Shown here: positions 8,814-18,291 of the stretch, piece after piece
How the letters are laid out: the number at the start of each line of letters is the position of its first letter
Numbering within the stretch: the first letter of the stretch is position 1
The notes under the pieces: generated by a model
What the model was told of the DNA's origin: nothing
The model's database searches: none
The model's input: the letters and a program-made list of their open reading frames with translations, nothing else
DNA from: Pseudomonadales bacterium
Lineage (GTDB): Bacteria > Pseudomonadota > Gammaproteobacteria > Pseudomonadales > JAHRWD01
DNA length: 64,000 nucleotides
NCBI GenBank assembly: GCA_029210125.1
Contig: JARGPR010000002.1
Location: forward strand, 144,919 to 208,918
Direction of reading: 5' to 3'
Made by a program: the position numbers and the translations under genes

Positions 8814-10106
8814 TCATACCTGCTTCACCCCAATTCCATCCCGCTCAGCACCCGTAATATCAGTACCGCTTTCAGTATACTCTTCATTCAATTGCCGTCT
8901 CAATATTTGAGTAAGCGCCACAAAAAACCAAGGCAAATCAAAATATGGCAGACTCAAAAAAGCTCCCCCAGTAAAAAAGGCAATAAAAGATACCTGACCC
9001 ATGCGAGCCAATATATTTATCTCCGACCAATCGTCAGCCCCAGTAGTCTTTCTAATTATTTTTGAAAGTGATCGCCAAGTGAGAATAAGTATCATGAGAT
9101 ACAGTATGAGGCCCAGCCATCCATGATCACCAAGAACACCAAAATAGATACTGTGAGCCGCATGCACATCTAGGGGGTTAGGGGCATATTTTGAAAATGT
9201 TTCGAACGTCCATGCTTTCAAACCACCGCCGGTAAAACGATCATTCGCGATATTAATGCTATATTTCCAAGCATTGATCCGCCCCATTGCTGAAGCATCT
9301 TCTTCGTAAGTCTGGATCGTTGACATGCGATCAAACCACGAGTCGGGCATAAAACCAATCCCACCAACTGCCACCAAAATAACAACAATACCCGTCACTA
9401 ATTTTTTTGAGGATTTTAGCCAGAAAAAAACTGCAACAGCGATAACCGCAAGTAGTGCACCCCTCGACTGGGACCCCAGTGCAGAGGCGAAGCTACTTAT
9501 CATGGCAAAGACTAAAAAGTATCTAAGCCACTTTTCTTCCGTAACTTTATACAAATAATACATCAGCGGAAGAATCATCAATGTTGACAATGCGAGTGCG
9601 TTATTCTCTTCAATAAAACTACCCGGCGGACCCCATACTCTAAATCCCCCCCCAGACAGAATCGTAAAAACGCCACCCTTAATACTAAAAAAACCTATCG
9701 ATAATACAATTACCCATACCAACTTGGTTAACCGCTCCTGATCGGTAATTAGCAATATCGTCAAAAATGTAATCAGCTGAATTTTTAGTATTCTAATATA
9801 GTAAACACTCGCAATTTCAGGGTATATCGCAGTGTAAGTTGTAACACTTATCCAAAATAGAAAGAAGTACCAGATTAAAATTGTCCCATTGAATGGGATA
9901 CCTTTTTTCTCCTTGCTGAATAAGATTGATACAAATAGCGTGATCGCAACAATTTGCGCAAAAGGCATATCGTAAGCAAACCCCCAACTGAGGCGATGAG
10001 GGTTCATATAGCTCAACCACGACCAAACCAAAATCCCGATATAGGGTTTACGTAGAATCAGCAGGAGACTGCCAAATACAATAGCGGTGATAAGTAGGTC
10101 GCGCAT
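8814..10106 (-). CDS. O-antigen-ligase/Wzy-like membrane protein, exosortase A-associated
   Basis: A 430-residue polytopic membrane protein with about 10-12 hydrophobic segments. The N-terminus (RKPYIGILVWSWLSYMNPHR, then SWGFAYDMPFAQIVA) is the hallmark of the putative O-glycosylation ligase of exosortase A systems. The large periplasmic loop has AAHSIYFGVLGDHGWLGL, the HxxY-type Wzy_C motif. It would polymerise or transfer lipid-linked glycan on the periplasmic face of the inner membrane. The start overlaps the stop of the upstream glycosyltransferase by one base (TAATG). Polymerase and ligase roles cannot be told apart by sequence. Confidence 0.88.
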   Translation of the reverse strand: MRDLLITAIVFGSLLLILRKPYIGILVWSWLSYMNPHRLSWGFAYDMPFAQIVAITLFVSILFSKEKKGIPFNGTILIWYFFLFWISVTTYTAIYPEIASVYYIRILKIQLITFLTILLITDQERLTKLVWVIVLSIGFFSIKGGVFTILSGGGFRVWGPPGSFIEENNALALSTLMILPLMYYLYKVTEEKWLRYFLVFAMISSFASALGSQSRGALLAVIAVAVFFWLKSSKKLVTGIVVILVAVGGIGFMPDSWFDRMSTIQTYEEDASAMGRINAWKYSINIANDRFTGGGLKAWTFETFSKYAPNPLDVHAAHSIYFGVLGDHGWLGLILYLMILILTWRSLSKIIRKTTGADDWSEINILARMGQVSFIAFFTGGAFLSLPYFDLPWFFVALTQILRRQLNEEYTESGTDITGAERDGIGVKQV

Positions 10107-11335
10107 TATTTTTTGACTCGGCTACTCTCGCTTTCAATGCTGTTAGGAAATAGTTTTTTATCCAGCGTAGCGCCAGTGAGCTGTTGATCAAACAATTGAA
10201 CAATTTTTTCTGCATTGTGGCTCCAATACAATTTTTGGTTCTCTATCGTTGCGAAAGCAGCTTCTCCCAGTTGATGCCGTAACTCTTCTGAAGAACACAG
10301 CCGATAAAGTTGATCAGAAAAATGGCTTGGCTGCTGAGCATCAAACATCAGTGCATTTTTACCGTCCATCAGTATTTCGCGAATATTGTCACTATTGGGA
10401 GCAAGGATTGCTTTGGCTAAAGCAAGGTACTCAAACAATTTTAGCGGTGAGGCGTATTCCACTACATCTGGCTGAAGAGCTATATCAAAAGTCGCGACCA
10501 GCCCTGGCATTTGATCTCGTCCAACTATGCCGGTAATCGTCATGCGACTTTCGATTCCAAGTGTTTTCGCAGTTTTCTCCAGATCTTCACGCGCCGGGCC
10601 ATCCCCTACTAAAAACAGGTGCCAGTTTTGTTCTTGATTTGCCGCAATTACTTCCAACACGCGATCCAGGCGATGCCATTCTCTTACAAACCCAGTAAAG
10701 CCAAGAACCAGCTTATCTTCGAGTTGATATTCTTTACGATGATTTTTTGCAAGATCACTTAAGGAATCGGCATCGGCAACAAATTTGTCGAAGTTGATGC
10801 CATTGGGTATTACTACGATTCGTTCTTCTGGAACGCCCTTCTCAATCACTTTTTTTGCCAGCACGCCGGTTACCGGCAAGACATACTCGGCATTGTTCCA
10901 GACGTAACGCTCACTCCAGGCAGCTAGCTTGTTTAACTGAATACTGTCATGTTGACTGCGCTCTGCATATAGCGGTGCGTTGACTTCAAGTAGCAGTGGC
11001 AATTTGTAGCGTTTTTTAGCCCATATGCCCGATGGAAAAAACAGGTTGTAGCGTTCATAGATGCAATCAGGTTGATGCGCTCTTATTAACCTGACCAGCT
11101 TGAAGTAATCAAAAAAGCTGTAGGCAAACTCCATCAACTCATGCACAAAACCTGGTAACAGGGTTCGAATATTTTTAACTAGACCAGAGCTTTTACCAAA
11201 GTCTTTATTGTTGATGGATGCCGGTTCGGCCATGATCACTTCATGCCCTAGTTCTCTAAGCGCGGTAACGATCTCTTCGATATGCACATATTGGCCATCT
11301 TTTGAGGCTACCCGGTGGTGATATAGTATTTTCAT
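10106..11335 (-). CDS. Glycosyltransferase family 4, exosortase A-associated (Daro_2409-like)
   Basis: A 409-residue GT-B enzyme. The N-terminus (ILYHHRVASKDGQYVHIEEI, then ALRELGHEV) is distinctive for the glycosyltransferase subfamily found in exosortase A clusters. The C-terminal GT4 nucleotide-sugar domain has LGFTGFVREWHRLD, LFLVGDGP and the EX7E-type region around YASPLKLFEYLALAKAI. It acts in the cytoplasm on the lipid-linked oligosaccharide. It is separated by 7 bases from the next upstream glycosyltransferase and overlaps the ligase gene by one base. Confidence 0.87.
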   Translation of the reverse strand: MKILYHHRVASKDGQYVHIEEIVTALRELGHEVIMAEPASINNKDFGKSSGLVKNIRTLLPGFVHELMEFAYSFFDYFKLVRLIRAHQPDCIYERYNLFFPSGIWAKKRYKLPLLLEVNAPLYAERSQHDSIQLNKLAAWSERYVWNNAEYVLPVTGVLAKKVIEKGVPEERIVVIPNGINFDKFVADADSLSDLAKNHRKEYQLEDKLVLGFTGFVREWHRLDRVLEVIAANQEQNWHLFLVGDGPAREDLEKTAKTLGIESRMTITGIVGRDQMPGLVATFDIALQPDVVEYASPLKLFEYLALAKAILAPNSDNIREILMDGKNALMFDAQQPSHFSDQLYRLCSSEELRHQLGEAAFATIENQKLYWSHNAEKIVQLFDQQLTGATLDKKLFPNSIESESSRVKK

Positions 11336-11342
11336 TCGTTTT

Positions 11343-12563
11343 CTATTGAAGCTTCACTGTATTGGAAGTTGGCCGGACCAGTATCTTGTTGAGCAGATCT
11401 GTCAGCCCATGAATTGTTTGTTGCCAGGAAAATTTTTCTGCATATCTACGTGTAGCATCAGGCTGGGGAGCAGACTCAAGCATTGCCTTAACAGCCAATA
11501 CGATGGCATCGGTGGATCGCTCGTCGATCAAACATCCTGCCTCCGGCGCTTTAACAATTTCTGGTGTGCCACCCACCCGGGTCGCTACCACTGGTGTTCC
11601 GCATGCCATTGACTCTAACAGTACATTGGGCCAGCCCTCTCGGCTTGATGCTAATATCAGCAGGTCTCCAGCACTGTAAATTTTCGCCAGTTCTGGCTGC
11701 GATACTTCCTCGATATGTTGAATCCTATCACTCACACCTAGCTCTTCTGCGGCTTGCATCAGCTCTGAACGTTGCTCACCGCTGCCGACTATCAACAAGC
11801 TGCAATCGGGCAATTTCTTCAACGCCTGCACAACCAAAGCATGGCCTTTCGGTTCAACCAAATTACCGACACTTATCAATATGCTGCCGGCTAGATTCAT
11901 CTGTTTTCGAACCGTTTGGGTATCATGCTTTACAAATAGCTCTGTATCCACGCCATTTCGGAGTACATGAACGTTATCCGGTGCAATACCTAGATTCGTC
12001 AGTTTTTCTTTTAGTGCTGCACTGACAGTAATATTTCCCGCCGCTCCCATTGCAGCCCACCGAATCAATTTCCCAGGTATTTTATAGCTGGATATCAGAT
12101 TGATATCGGTTCCTCTGGCTGTAATCAAATAGGGAACTTTAAGTATTTTTGCCACGATTGCGGTAGCCACCCCATCGGGATAAAAATAGTGCCCATCAAG
12201 CAGTTCAAATTTGAACCCATTTTTCCTGATTTTACGGGCACAAAAAAATAGCGACATCGCCAGGAAAAATGGTGTGAGCAACATACCTATTTTTGGAACC
12301 ACCAGGTAGCGCGGATGAAATACTTCAATGCCATTGCGCTGCTCATATTTGGGTATATCGGTATAGATTGAGTAGTGTTCCATTGATGCAATTTTGAAAG
12401 GAAACCAGGGAACGGGTGCGACCACCTGAGCTTCAACCTCACCACTTTTCAGCAGGTGTCGCAATCGTGTTTCAACAAAAATCCCATGTCGATGCTGGTT
12501 AGCATTCGGATAGAGTGTGGTTGCTACCAAAATGCGTTTTAACGGCCCCTTTTTTTCCAGCAT
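11343..12563 (-). CDS. Glycosyltransferase family 4
   Basis: A 406-residue GT-B glycosyltransferase. The N-terminal domain has TLYPNANQHRHGIFVETR and the DGHYFYPDGVATAIVAK acceptor region, followed by TARGTDINLI. The C-terminal domain has ILISVGNLVEPKGH, LLIVGSGEQR and the GT4 signature SREGWPNVLLESMACGTPVV with both glutamates. It resembles enzymes that extend exopolysaccharide repeat units. It is part of the same unidirectional block, 26 bases downstream of the amidotransferase gene. Sugar specificity is unknown. Confidence 0.86.
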   Translation of the reverse strand: MLEKKGPLKRILVATTLYPNANQHRHGIFVETRLRHLLKSGEVEAQVVAPVPWFPFKIASMEHYSIYTDIPKYEQRNGIEVFHPRYLVVPKIGMLLTPFFLAMSLFFCARKIRKNGFKFELLDGHYFYPDGVATAIVAKILKVPYLITARGTDINLISSYKIPGKLIRWAAMGAAGNITVSAALKEKLTNLGIAPDNVHVLRNGVDTELFVKHDTQTVRKQMNLAGSILISVGNLVEPKGHALVVQALKKLPDCSLLIVGSGEQRSELMQAAEELGVSDRIQHIEEVSQPELAKIYSAGDLLILASSREGWPNVLLESMACGTPVVATRVGGTPEIVKAPEAGCLIDERSTDAIVLAVKAMLESAPQPDATRRYAEKFSWQQTIHGLTDLLNKILVRPTSNTVKLQ

Positions 12564-12589
12564 AAATTAACTCAACACCAGTATCGTCA

Positions 12590-14485
12590 TCAGCTAAATT
12601 CAACATCAGTTGTCGTTAAATCAAACATCATTAGCGCCCATAGTGCCGCGCTATGGTCACGCTGACCGGACTGATGCTGTTCATAAAGCGTGGTTAAATA
12701 GCTGTGATCGAACAACCCGGTATCTACTAGGCGACCACCCAGAATAGATTCCTTTATTTTGCTTTTTAGCGGGCCTCTAAACCAGTTTGAAATGGGGATA
12801 GCAAAACCCATTTTGTCGCGATAGAGAATGTCATTGTGTAGATGGGGCTCGAGGGATTTTTTCAAAATATACTTGCCCTCTTGACCTTTCAGTTTAAGAT
12901 TTGACGGGATACCGGAAACCCACTCAATAAACTTGTGATCAAGCAGTGGTACTCGCACTTCCAAAGAGTGCGCCATACTTGCGCGATCTACCTTGGTAAG
13001 AATATCTCCGACCAGATAGGTTTTCATATCGATATATTGAATCAGTGACAAAGGGTCATCGGTAGGTGATTTTTGTGCATGGTGCTCAAACACCTCATTC
13101 ACACGGTAACCCTGAAGCTGTGATTTTAAAGACTCGCTAAACAACTCGGTTCGTTGCTCTGCGGAGGTATGGGAGACACTGTGAAGGTAGGCCTCTACCG
13201 AGTTTCGTGCCAACGCCTGAAAAGTGGTTTTCGCTCTGAAAACACGCGGCGCCCAATCTGCCTTTGGATAGAGTGTGCCAAGAGTTCCAAACAGTGGCTT
13301 ACGAAGACCTAAAGGTAACGCGGAACGAAGTTTCTCTTCATTCATATGCCAGCGATAACGCCGGTATCCGGCGAAATGTTCATCACCCCCATCACCGGAA
13401 AGAGCCACCGTCACTCGCTGCTTGGCGAGCTGACAAACCCGATAGGTTGGAATAGCTGAGCTATCCGCATAGGGTTCGTCATACAAAGCCGCTAATTTTT
13501 CTACCAGATCAAAATCATCGCTTCCAACCACCTGTTTAAGATGATTAGTTTGGTACTGATCCGCTACCTGTTGGGCGAACTCGGTTTCATTATATTGTTT
13601 TACGTCAAAGCCAATCGCACAGGTATTCACCGGCTGTTCCTGCAATTGTGCCATCATGGCAACAATTGCGCTTGAGTCTACGCCGCCGGATAAAAATGCG
13701 CCAAGCGGTACTTCGGCGACCATACGAATATCTACAGCTTCGCGAAGCCGCTCAATCAACTCTTCCTGTAGTGTCTGTTCTGAACCAAATTGCACCGGTT
13801 GGAACGGTACATCCCAGTATTCACGGGAGGGTGGCAACCCCTGATCCTGTTTGATGGTGAGGGTATGGCCAGGGCTCAGCTTGTAAACATCCTGAAATAT
13901 GGTTTTTGGTTCTGGGATGTAGCCTAGCGCAAAATAGTCCTCGACTGCTGTGGGTTCCATTTTTCTGGATAGCCCAGGGTGACACTTGAGTACCTTTAAC
14001 TCTGAACCGAAAATAAATTGGCCATCGGGTAGCATGGAGTAAAACAGTGGTTTTATTCCCAGGCGATCCCGCGCCAGAAACAGTGAGCGTTTATTGCGAT
14101 CCCAAATTGCAAAGGCAAACATGCCTCGGAATTTTTCAACACAAGCTTCACCCCAGGCACTCCAGCCGTGAACGATGACCTCGGTATCGCAATGGGTATT
14201 AAAAACAAAACCTTTTGCTTCGAGCTCTTTTCTAAGTTCCGGGAAATTGTATATCTCACCGTTGTATACCACGCAGACACTTTGGTCGTGATTAAACATC
14301 GGCTGCTGACCAGCAGAAAGGTCAATAATAGATAGCCGTCGGTGGGCCAGCCCAAGACCCGGTTCAAAATGGTGACCGCCCTCATCGGGGCCGCGGTGAA
14401 ATTGAGACTGGTTCATGCGCGCAAGCAGTTCTCGATCTATATCGCGCTTACCTTTGGTATCAAATATCCCTGCAATTCCACACAT
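12590..14485 (-). CDS. Asparagine-synthase-like amidotransferase, XrtA/PEP-CTERM system
   Basis: A 631-residue two-domain enzyme. The class II glutamine amidotransferase domain begins with the nucleophile Cys2 (MCGIAGIFDTKG), and RRLSIIDLS, YNGEIYNF and the glutamine-site GSELK-type region follow. The synthetase domain has the PP-loop FLSGGVDSSAIV and ALSGDGGDEHFAGYRRY. This family, usual in exosortase A loci, probably amidates a sugar carboxylate or another exopolysaccharide component instead of making free asparagine. In Zoogloea an asnB-like gene of such a locus is known to be required for floc formation. It is full length, with all key residues visible. Confidence 0.9.
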   Translation of the reverse strand: MCGIAGIFDTKGKRDIDRELLARMNQSQFHRGPDEGGHHFEPGLGLAHRRLSIIDLSAGQQPMFNHDQSVCVVYNGEIYNFPELRKELEAKGFVFNTHCDTEVIVHGWSAWGEACVEKFRGMFAFAIWDRNKRSLFLARDRLGIKPLFYSMLPDGQFIFGSELKVLKCHPGLSRKMEPTAVEDYFALGYIPEPKTIFQDVYKLSPGHTLTIKQDQGLPPSREYWDVPFQPVQFGSEQTLQEELIERLREAVDIRMVAEVPLGAFLSGGVDSSAIVAMMAQLQEQPVNTCAIGFDVKQYNETEFAQQVADQYQTNHLKQVVGSDDFDLVEKLAALYDEPYADSSAIPTYRVCQLAKQRVTVALSGDGGDEHFAGYRRYRWHMNEEKLRSALPLGLRKPLFGTLGTLYPKADWAPRVFRAKTTFQALARNSVEAYLHSVSHTSAEQRTELFSESLKSQLQGYRVNEVFEHHAQKSPTDDPLSLIQYIDMKTYLVGDILTKVDRASMAHSLEVRVPLLDHKFIEWVSGIPSNLKLKGQEGKYILKKSLEPHLHNDILYRDKMGFAIPISNWFRGPLKSKIKESILGGRLVDTGLFDHSYLTTLYEQHQSGQRDHSAALWALMMFDLTTTDVEFS

Positions 14486-14509
14486 CTAACGACTACTCAT
14501 TACTTACTA

Positions 14510-15658
14510 TTAGGTTAAAAGGTCGGCGTATACTTTTTGGTAACGATCAACCATATGCTCGAGACTGAACAGCTGCTCTATGCGGGTCCGTGCTGCCCTG
14601 CCCTGCTGTTCGACCAGAGTGGGCTGATCCAAATATTGCTTCATGGCATTGGACATCTCTTTTTTGTCCGTGACCGAAACCATCATGCCGGTTTCACCCT
14701 CTACGATCAGTTCTGAATTCCCACCAACGTTGGTCGCGATAACCGGCAGCCCGGTGGCCATTGCCTCCAGTATGGTGTTGGAAATCCCTTCGGCTAGTGA
14801 TGGCAAAACAAAAACATCCATCAACCGCATCCACTGTGCAACCTGTTCACTCGCACCCACTAAAAAGCAGGCATCTTTTAAACCAGACCGTTCAAGTATA
14901 GCCAACAACTGTGCTTTTTCCGTGCCATCGCCGACCAAAACAAGAAGTGCTTTGTCCTGATACTGAGGATGTTCTGTCAGCAAACAAACAAAGGCTTGAA
15001 GCAATAATTGCTGGTTTTTAACCTCGGCGAGACGGCCTACGGTTCCAAAAATCACGCAGTCCTGTTTTTCAAGAGGTGCGGGTATATTCGTGAGTTGGTG
15101 TGGCGCATCAGAAAAAAGATCGGCATCAACACCATTAATAATTTGTTCAATACGTTGTGGTTTTACCCTTACATCATCTTCAAGGTATTTTGCGGATTGC
15201 TGCGACAGCGCGATAAATCTTGAAACGAAAGGTGCGATTATTCGGCGTAATATGCGGTATTTCTGATTGCCGCCGGCAAGATCGCCCATATCCCAGCCAT
15301 GTTCACCATGAACCCTGGCTTTAACCCCCGCCAGCATTGCAACCACCTGGGTTTCCAGCGTCGCTAAATTGCGAGTGTGTACAATGTCGGGCTTAATCTG
15401 CCGCAGCAATTTCCACAGGCGAAGGAACATACCAAAGTCGTTGCCATCGCGTTTACCAAGTGAATGAATCTGAACCGTTGGCTGGGTGATACGTTTGAAG
15501 AACTCGGGGTTATATCCCGTCAAGCAGATAATCGTATGTTGATATTGATCTGACGGCATACGATTGATCAAATTCGCTACGCCATTTTCCAGCCCACCGA
15601 TATCAAAGCGGAAAACAATATGAGCGATATGAGTAGGTTTAGCTGCCATATTGTTCAT
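14510..15658 (-). CDS. Glycosyltransferase, PEP-CTERM/XrtA system (TIGR03088-like)
   Basis: A GT4 glycosyltransferase of about 382 residues. The beginning (IAHIVFRFDIGGLENGVANL) and the GEHGWDMGDLAGGN segment are the signature of the second XrtA-linked sugar transferase family. The C-terminal domain has FGTVGRLAEVKNQ, LLVGDGTEK and SLAEGISNTILEAMATGLPV. I chose the ATG at 15658 because GGGACTGGA lies at good ribosome-binding distance. An ATG at 15682 is also open, and one at 15649 is possible. The start overlaps the end of rfbB by about 20 bases, indicating translational coupling. Confidence 0.86.
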   Translation of the reverse strand: MNNMAAKPTHIAHIVFRFDIGGLENGVANLINRMPSDQYQHTIICLTGYNPEFFKRITQPTVQIHSLGKRDGNDFGMFLRLWKLLRQIKPDIVHTRNLATLETQVVAMLAGVKARVHGEHGWDMGDLAGGNQKYRILRRIIAPFVSRFIALSQQSAKYLEDDVRVKPQRIEQIINGVDADLFSDAPHQLTNIPAPLEKQDCVIFGTVGRLAEVKNQQLLLQAFVCLLTEHPQYQDKALLVLVGDGTEKAQLLAILERSGLKDACFLVGASEQVAQWMRLMDVFVLPSLAEGISNTILEAMATGLPVIATNVGGNSELIVEGETGMMVSVTDKKEMSNAMKQYLDQPTLVEQQGRAARTRIEQLFSLEHMVDRYQKVYADLLT

Positions 15659-16742
15659 CGATCCAGTCCCGGTAGCTGCCATCCAAAACGGTACGCCACC
15701 AGTTCTCGTTATCTAAATACCAGTCCAGGGTTTTTCCAAGTGCATTTTCAAAACTTTCTTGAGGTTCGTACCCTAGCTCGTTGCTGGCTTTGCTGGCATC
15801 CACTGCATAACGTCGATCATGGCCTGGTCGATCCGCCACATACGTAATCAGGCTATCGCTTGCTTGCCCTTTTGAAGCGGGTGCATCGGGGAAACGTTGC
15901 TTTAAATCCGTTTGTTCAGCGAAACGCGCATCAACCAAATCACACAGTGCTTTAACCAGGTCAATATTGGCCTTTTCGTTATTGCCGCCAATATTATAGG
16001 TTTCGCCAGCGCGTCCATTCGTCAATACCAGATCAATACCCCGGCAGTGATCTTCTACATATAACCAGTCTCGAATCTGCTGACCATCCCCATAAATAGG
16101 TAAAGGTTTTCCACTCAGAATATTGATAATACAAAGTGGGATCAGTTTTTCCGGAAAATGGAATGGTCCGTAATTGTTGGAGCAGTTACTGGTGGTGACA
16201 TCAAGCCCATAGGTATGGTGGTATGCACGGACCATGTGGTCTGACGCTGCTTTACTGGCAGAGTAAGGGGAGTTGGGCTGGTAAGCGGTGGTTTCAGAAA
16301 ATGCTGGATCGTCAGCGGTTAAGGTGCCGTAGACTTCATCAGTCGATACGTGATGAAAACGATGCGTGCTATCCGCCTGTTCTGTAAGCCATACCTGTCG
16401 CGCTGCCTTTAGCAGACTGTGGGTTCCGATGATATTGGTTTCAAGAAACTGATCCGGCCCGGTGATTGAGCGATCAACGTGGCTCTCTGCCGCAAAATGC
16501 ACAATGTCATCTACCTTCTGTTCACGTAGCAGAGTTTCTACTAACGACTGGTCGAGAATATCCCCCTTTACAAAGCTAAACCGATCATTTTTTTCTGCTT
16601 GCTCCAGGCTGTGGCGATTGCCTGCATAACTGAGAATGTCGAGAGCAATAACCTGATCATCCGGGTATTTTTTTAGCCAATAGTTGCAAAAATTGACTCC
16701 AATAAAACCGGCACCGCCGGTTACAAGTAACGTTTTACTCAC
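15639..16742 (-). CDS. rfbB: dTDP-glucose 4,6-dehydratase
   Basis: A 367-residue extended SDR. It has the NAD-binding TGGAGFIGVNF at the N-terminus, DILSYAGNRHSL, HFAAESHVDRSI, the catalytic STDEVYG and the YSASK form of YxxxK. It converts dTDP-glucose to dTDP-4-keto-6-deoxyglucose, the first committed step to dTDP-L-rhamnose. It is last in an rfbC-rfbD-rfbB order, 81 bases after rfbD. The dTDP-glucose-forming rfbA is not in the window. Rhamnose, or another 6-deoxyhexose, is therefore a likely constituent of the polymer. Confidence 0.95.
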   Translation of the reverse strand: MSKTLLVTGGAGFIGVNFCNYWLKKYPDDQVIALDILSYAGNRHSLEQAEKNDRFSFVKGDILDQSLVETLLREQKVDDIVHFAAESHVDRSITGPDQFLETNIIGTHSLLKAARQVWLTEQADSTHRFHHVSTDEVYGTLTADDPAFSETTAYQPNSPYSASKAASDHMVRAYHHTYGLDVTTSNCSNNYGPFHFPEKLIPLCIINILSGKPLPIYGDGQQIRDWLYVEDHCRGIDLVLTNGRAGETYNIGGNNEKANIDLVKALCDLVDARFAEQTDLKQRFPDAPASKGQASDSLITYVADRPGHDRRYAVDASKASNELGYEPQESFENALGKTLDWYLDNENWWRTVLDGSYRDWIDEQYGS

Positions 16743-16823
16743 GCTTTAAACCTATAATTCGTAGTTATTTTGTACTCGGAATACCGGTTGCCTTGTCTGT
16801 ACTCAGGTACTCCAATTTCGTTT

Positions 16824-17702
16824 CTAATCTTTACTTTCGTGAGCCAGAGCCTGTAACATTTTCCGTAACCGCACACGCCAATGAACAGCGGGGCATTGCA
16901 GTAGACCCCATGTTTCAGTTTTATCCAACACACTGAAAGCGGGCCGCTTGGCGGGTGTTGGATATGCATCCGTTCCAACCGGGTTGATCGGAATTGGTTT
17001 GGCAAGAAGACCTTGTTCAATGGCCTCTTCCTGAATAGCCACGGCGAAATCATACCAGCTGGCTACGCCCGCATCGGTCCAGTGCAGAATGCCTTTCAAT
17101 TCCGTCTGTTGAGCCATTTTCCAGATAACGTGCGCGAGCTCCCGAGCGTAGGTCGGGGTGCCTATCTGGTCCGCAACTACTCCAAGGGAATCCTTATCTG
17201 CCATCAATCGCAGCATGGTTTTAACGAAATTCCCACCAAAGCTGGAGTAGACCCAGGCGGTTCGCACAATTAGATAATTGTTCAGGCCAGAGGTTTGGAG
17301 GAGTTGCTCACCAGCGTATTTGGATTCACCGTAGCAGCCCAGCGGGTTTACTCTATCTGTTGGTTTATAAGGAGTGGATTGAGTGCCATCAAACACAAAA
17401 TCTGTTGATATATGTATAAGCCGCGCTTGAATTTTTTGGCAACCGGCAATGAGGTTGGCTACGCCGTCACGATTAATTTGATAGGCCTGCTTCGATTCCT
17501 GCTCCGCCTTATCAACCGCTGTATAGGCAGCGGCATTGATCACTAACTGAGGCTTAAACTCAGCCAATACCTGTTCAACCTGCTGTTGATTGCCGATATC
17601 CAATTGATCACGCCCAAGGGCTATAACTTCGATATCTGACCCAGCGGTAACTTGCAACTCCTGGCCAAGCTGGCCATTTGCGCCAGCAATCAGTACTTTC
17701 AT
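16824..17702 (-). CDS. rfbD: dTDP-4-dehydrorhamnose reductase
   Basis: A 292-residue SDR reductase. It has the nucleotide-binding IAGANGQLGQEL, the LDIGNQQQV segment, VINAAAYTAVDKAE, STDFVFDG with the catalytic Thr, and YGESKYAGE with YxxxK. It makes the final NAD(P)H-dependent reduction to dTDP-L-rhamnose. Its start overlaps the rfbC stop by four bases. The C-terminus RPAFSVLDKTETWG is typical, and length and motifs are normal. Confidence 0.95.
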   Translation of the reverse strand: MKVLIAGANGQLGQELQVTAGSDIEVIALGRDQLDIGNQQQVEQVLAEFKPQLVINAAAYTAVDKAEQESKQAYQINRDGVANLIAGCQKIQARLIHISTDFVFDGTQSTPYKPTDRVNPLGCYGESKYAGEQLLQTSGLNNYLIVRTAWVYSSFGGNFVKTMLRLMADKDSLGVVADQIGTPTYARELAHVIWKMAQQTELKGILHWTDAGVASWYDFAVAIQEEAIEQGLLAKPIPINPVGTDAYPTPAKRPAFSVLDKTETWGLLQCPAVHWRVRLRKMLQALAHESKD

Positions 17703-18247
17703 GGGTAGCTATCCGCCTGTTTAAAGGGCGTACCATTAACATCTTTTTCGGACAAAGTCGGCAGAGCATCCGCTGCAATTAGCCAGTCGATACCTAAATC
17801 CGGGTCATTCCAAAGCAAGCTGCGCTCATGTTCAGGCGCGTACAGGTCAGTGCATTTGTATACAAATTCAGCTTCGGCACTGGTGACATAAAAACCGTGG
17901 GCAAAACCCGGCGGCACCCATAACATACGTCTATTTTGCTCCGATAATGTCACCCCAACCCATTCACCGTAGGTCGGTGAGGATCTACGCATATCCACCG
18001 CCACATCGTACACTTCGCCCCGGACCACTCTCACCAGTTTCCCCTGGGGGTTTTGAATCTGGTAGTGCAGGCCTCTTAATATTCCCTGGGTAGAACCACT
18101 ATGGTTATCCTGTACAAAGTTCAGATCTAACCCAGCTTCGGAAAAATCCCGCGTGCTCCAGGTTTCCATAAAGAAACCCCGTTGATCACCAAAGACCTTG
18201 GGTTCAATAATGACTACATCGGGTATTTTGCTGGGTGTAAATTTCAC
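17699..18247 (-). CDS. rfbC: dTDP-4-dehydrorhamnose 3,5-epimerase
   Basis: A 182-residue cupin epimerase. Key segments are VVIIEPKVFGDQRGFF, FVQDNHSGSTQGILRGLHYQ with the catalytic His, GKLVRVVRGEVYDVAVD, and the LWVPPGFAHGFYV strand. It epimerises the 4-keto sugar at C3 and C5 between the RfbB and RfbD steps. It lies 44 bases downstream of the exosortase gene, so the rhamnose genes are embedded in the XrtA transcript. Confidence 0.95.
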   Translation of the reverse strand: MKFTPSKIPDVVIIEPKVFGDQRGFFMETWSTRDFSEAGLDLNFVQDNHSGSTQGILRGLHYQIQNPQGKLVRVVRGEVYDVAVDMRRSSPTYGEWVGVTLSEQNRRMLWVPPGFAHGFYVTSAEAEFVYKCTDLYAPEHERSLLWNDPDLGIDWLIAADALPTLSEKDVNGTPFKQADSYP

Positions 18248-18291
18248 AACGGCAAGAAATCCTGGTTAGCTATTAATCAGATTGTTTTTGG

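Noticed and set aside
11564-12025. A 153-codon open frame on the plus strand opposite a glycosyltransferase
   Set aside because: Composition and frame are explained by the real gene on the other strand; no domain is recognisable.
16739-17053. A 104-codon minus-strand frame bridging rfbD and rfbB
   Set aside because: It overlaps most of the conserved rfbD C-terminus in another frame and has no ribosome-binding site or family resemblance.
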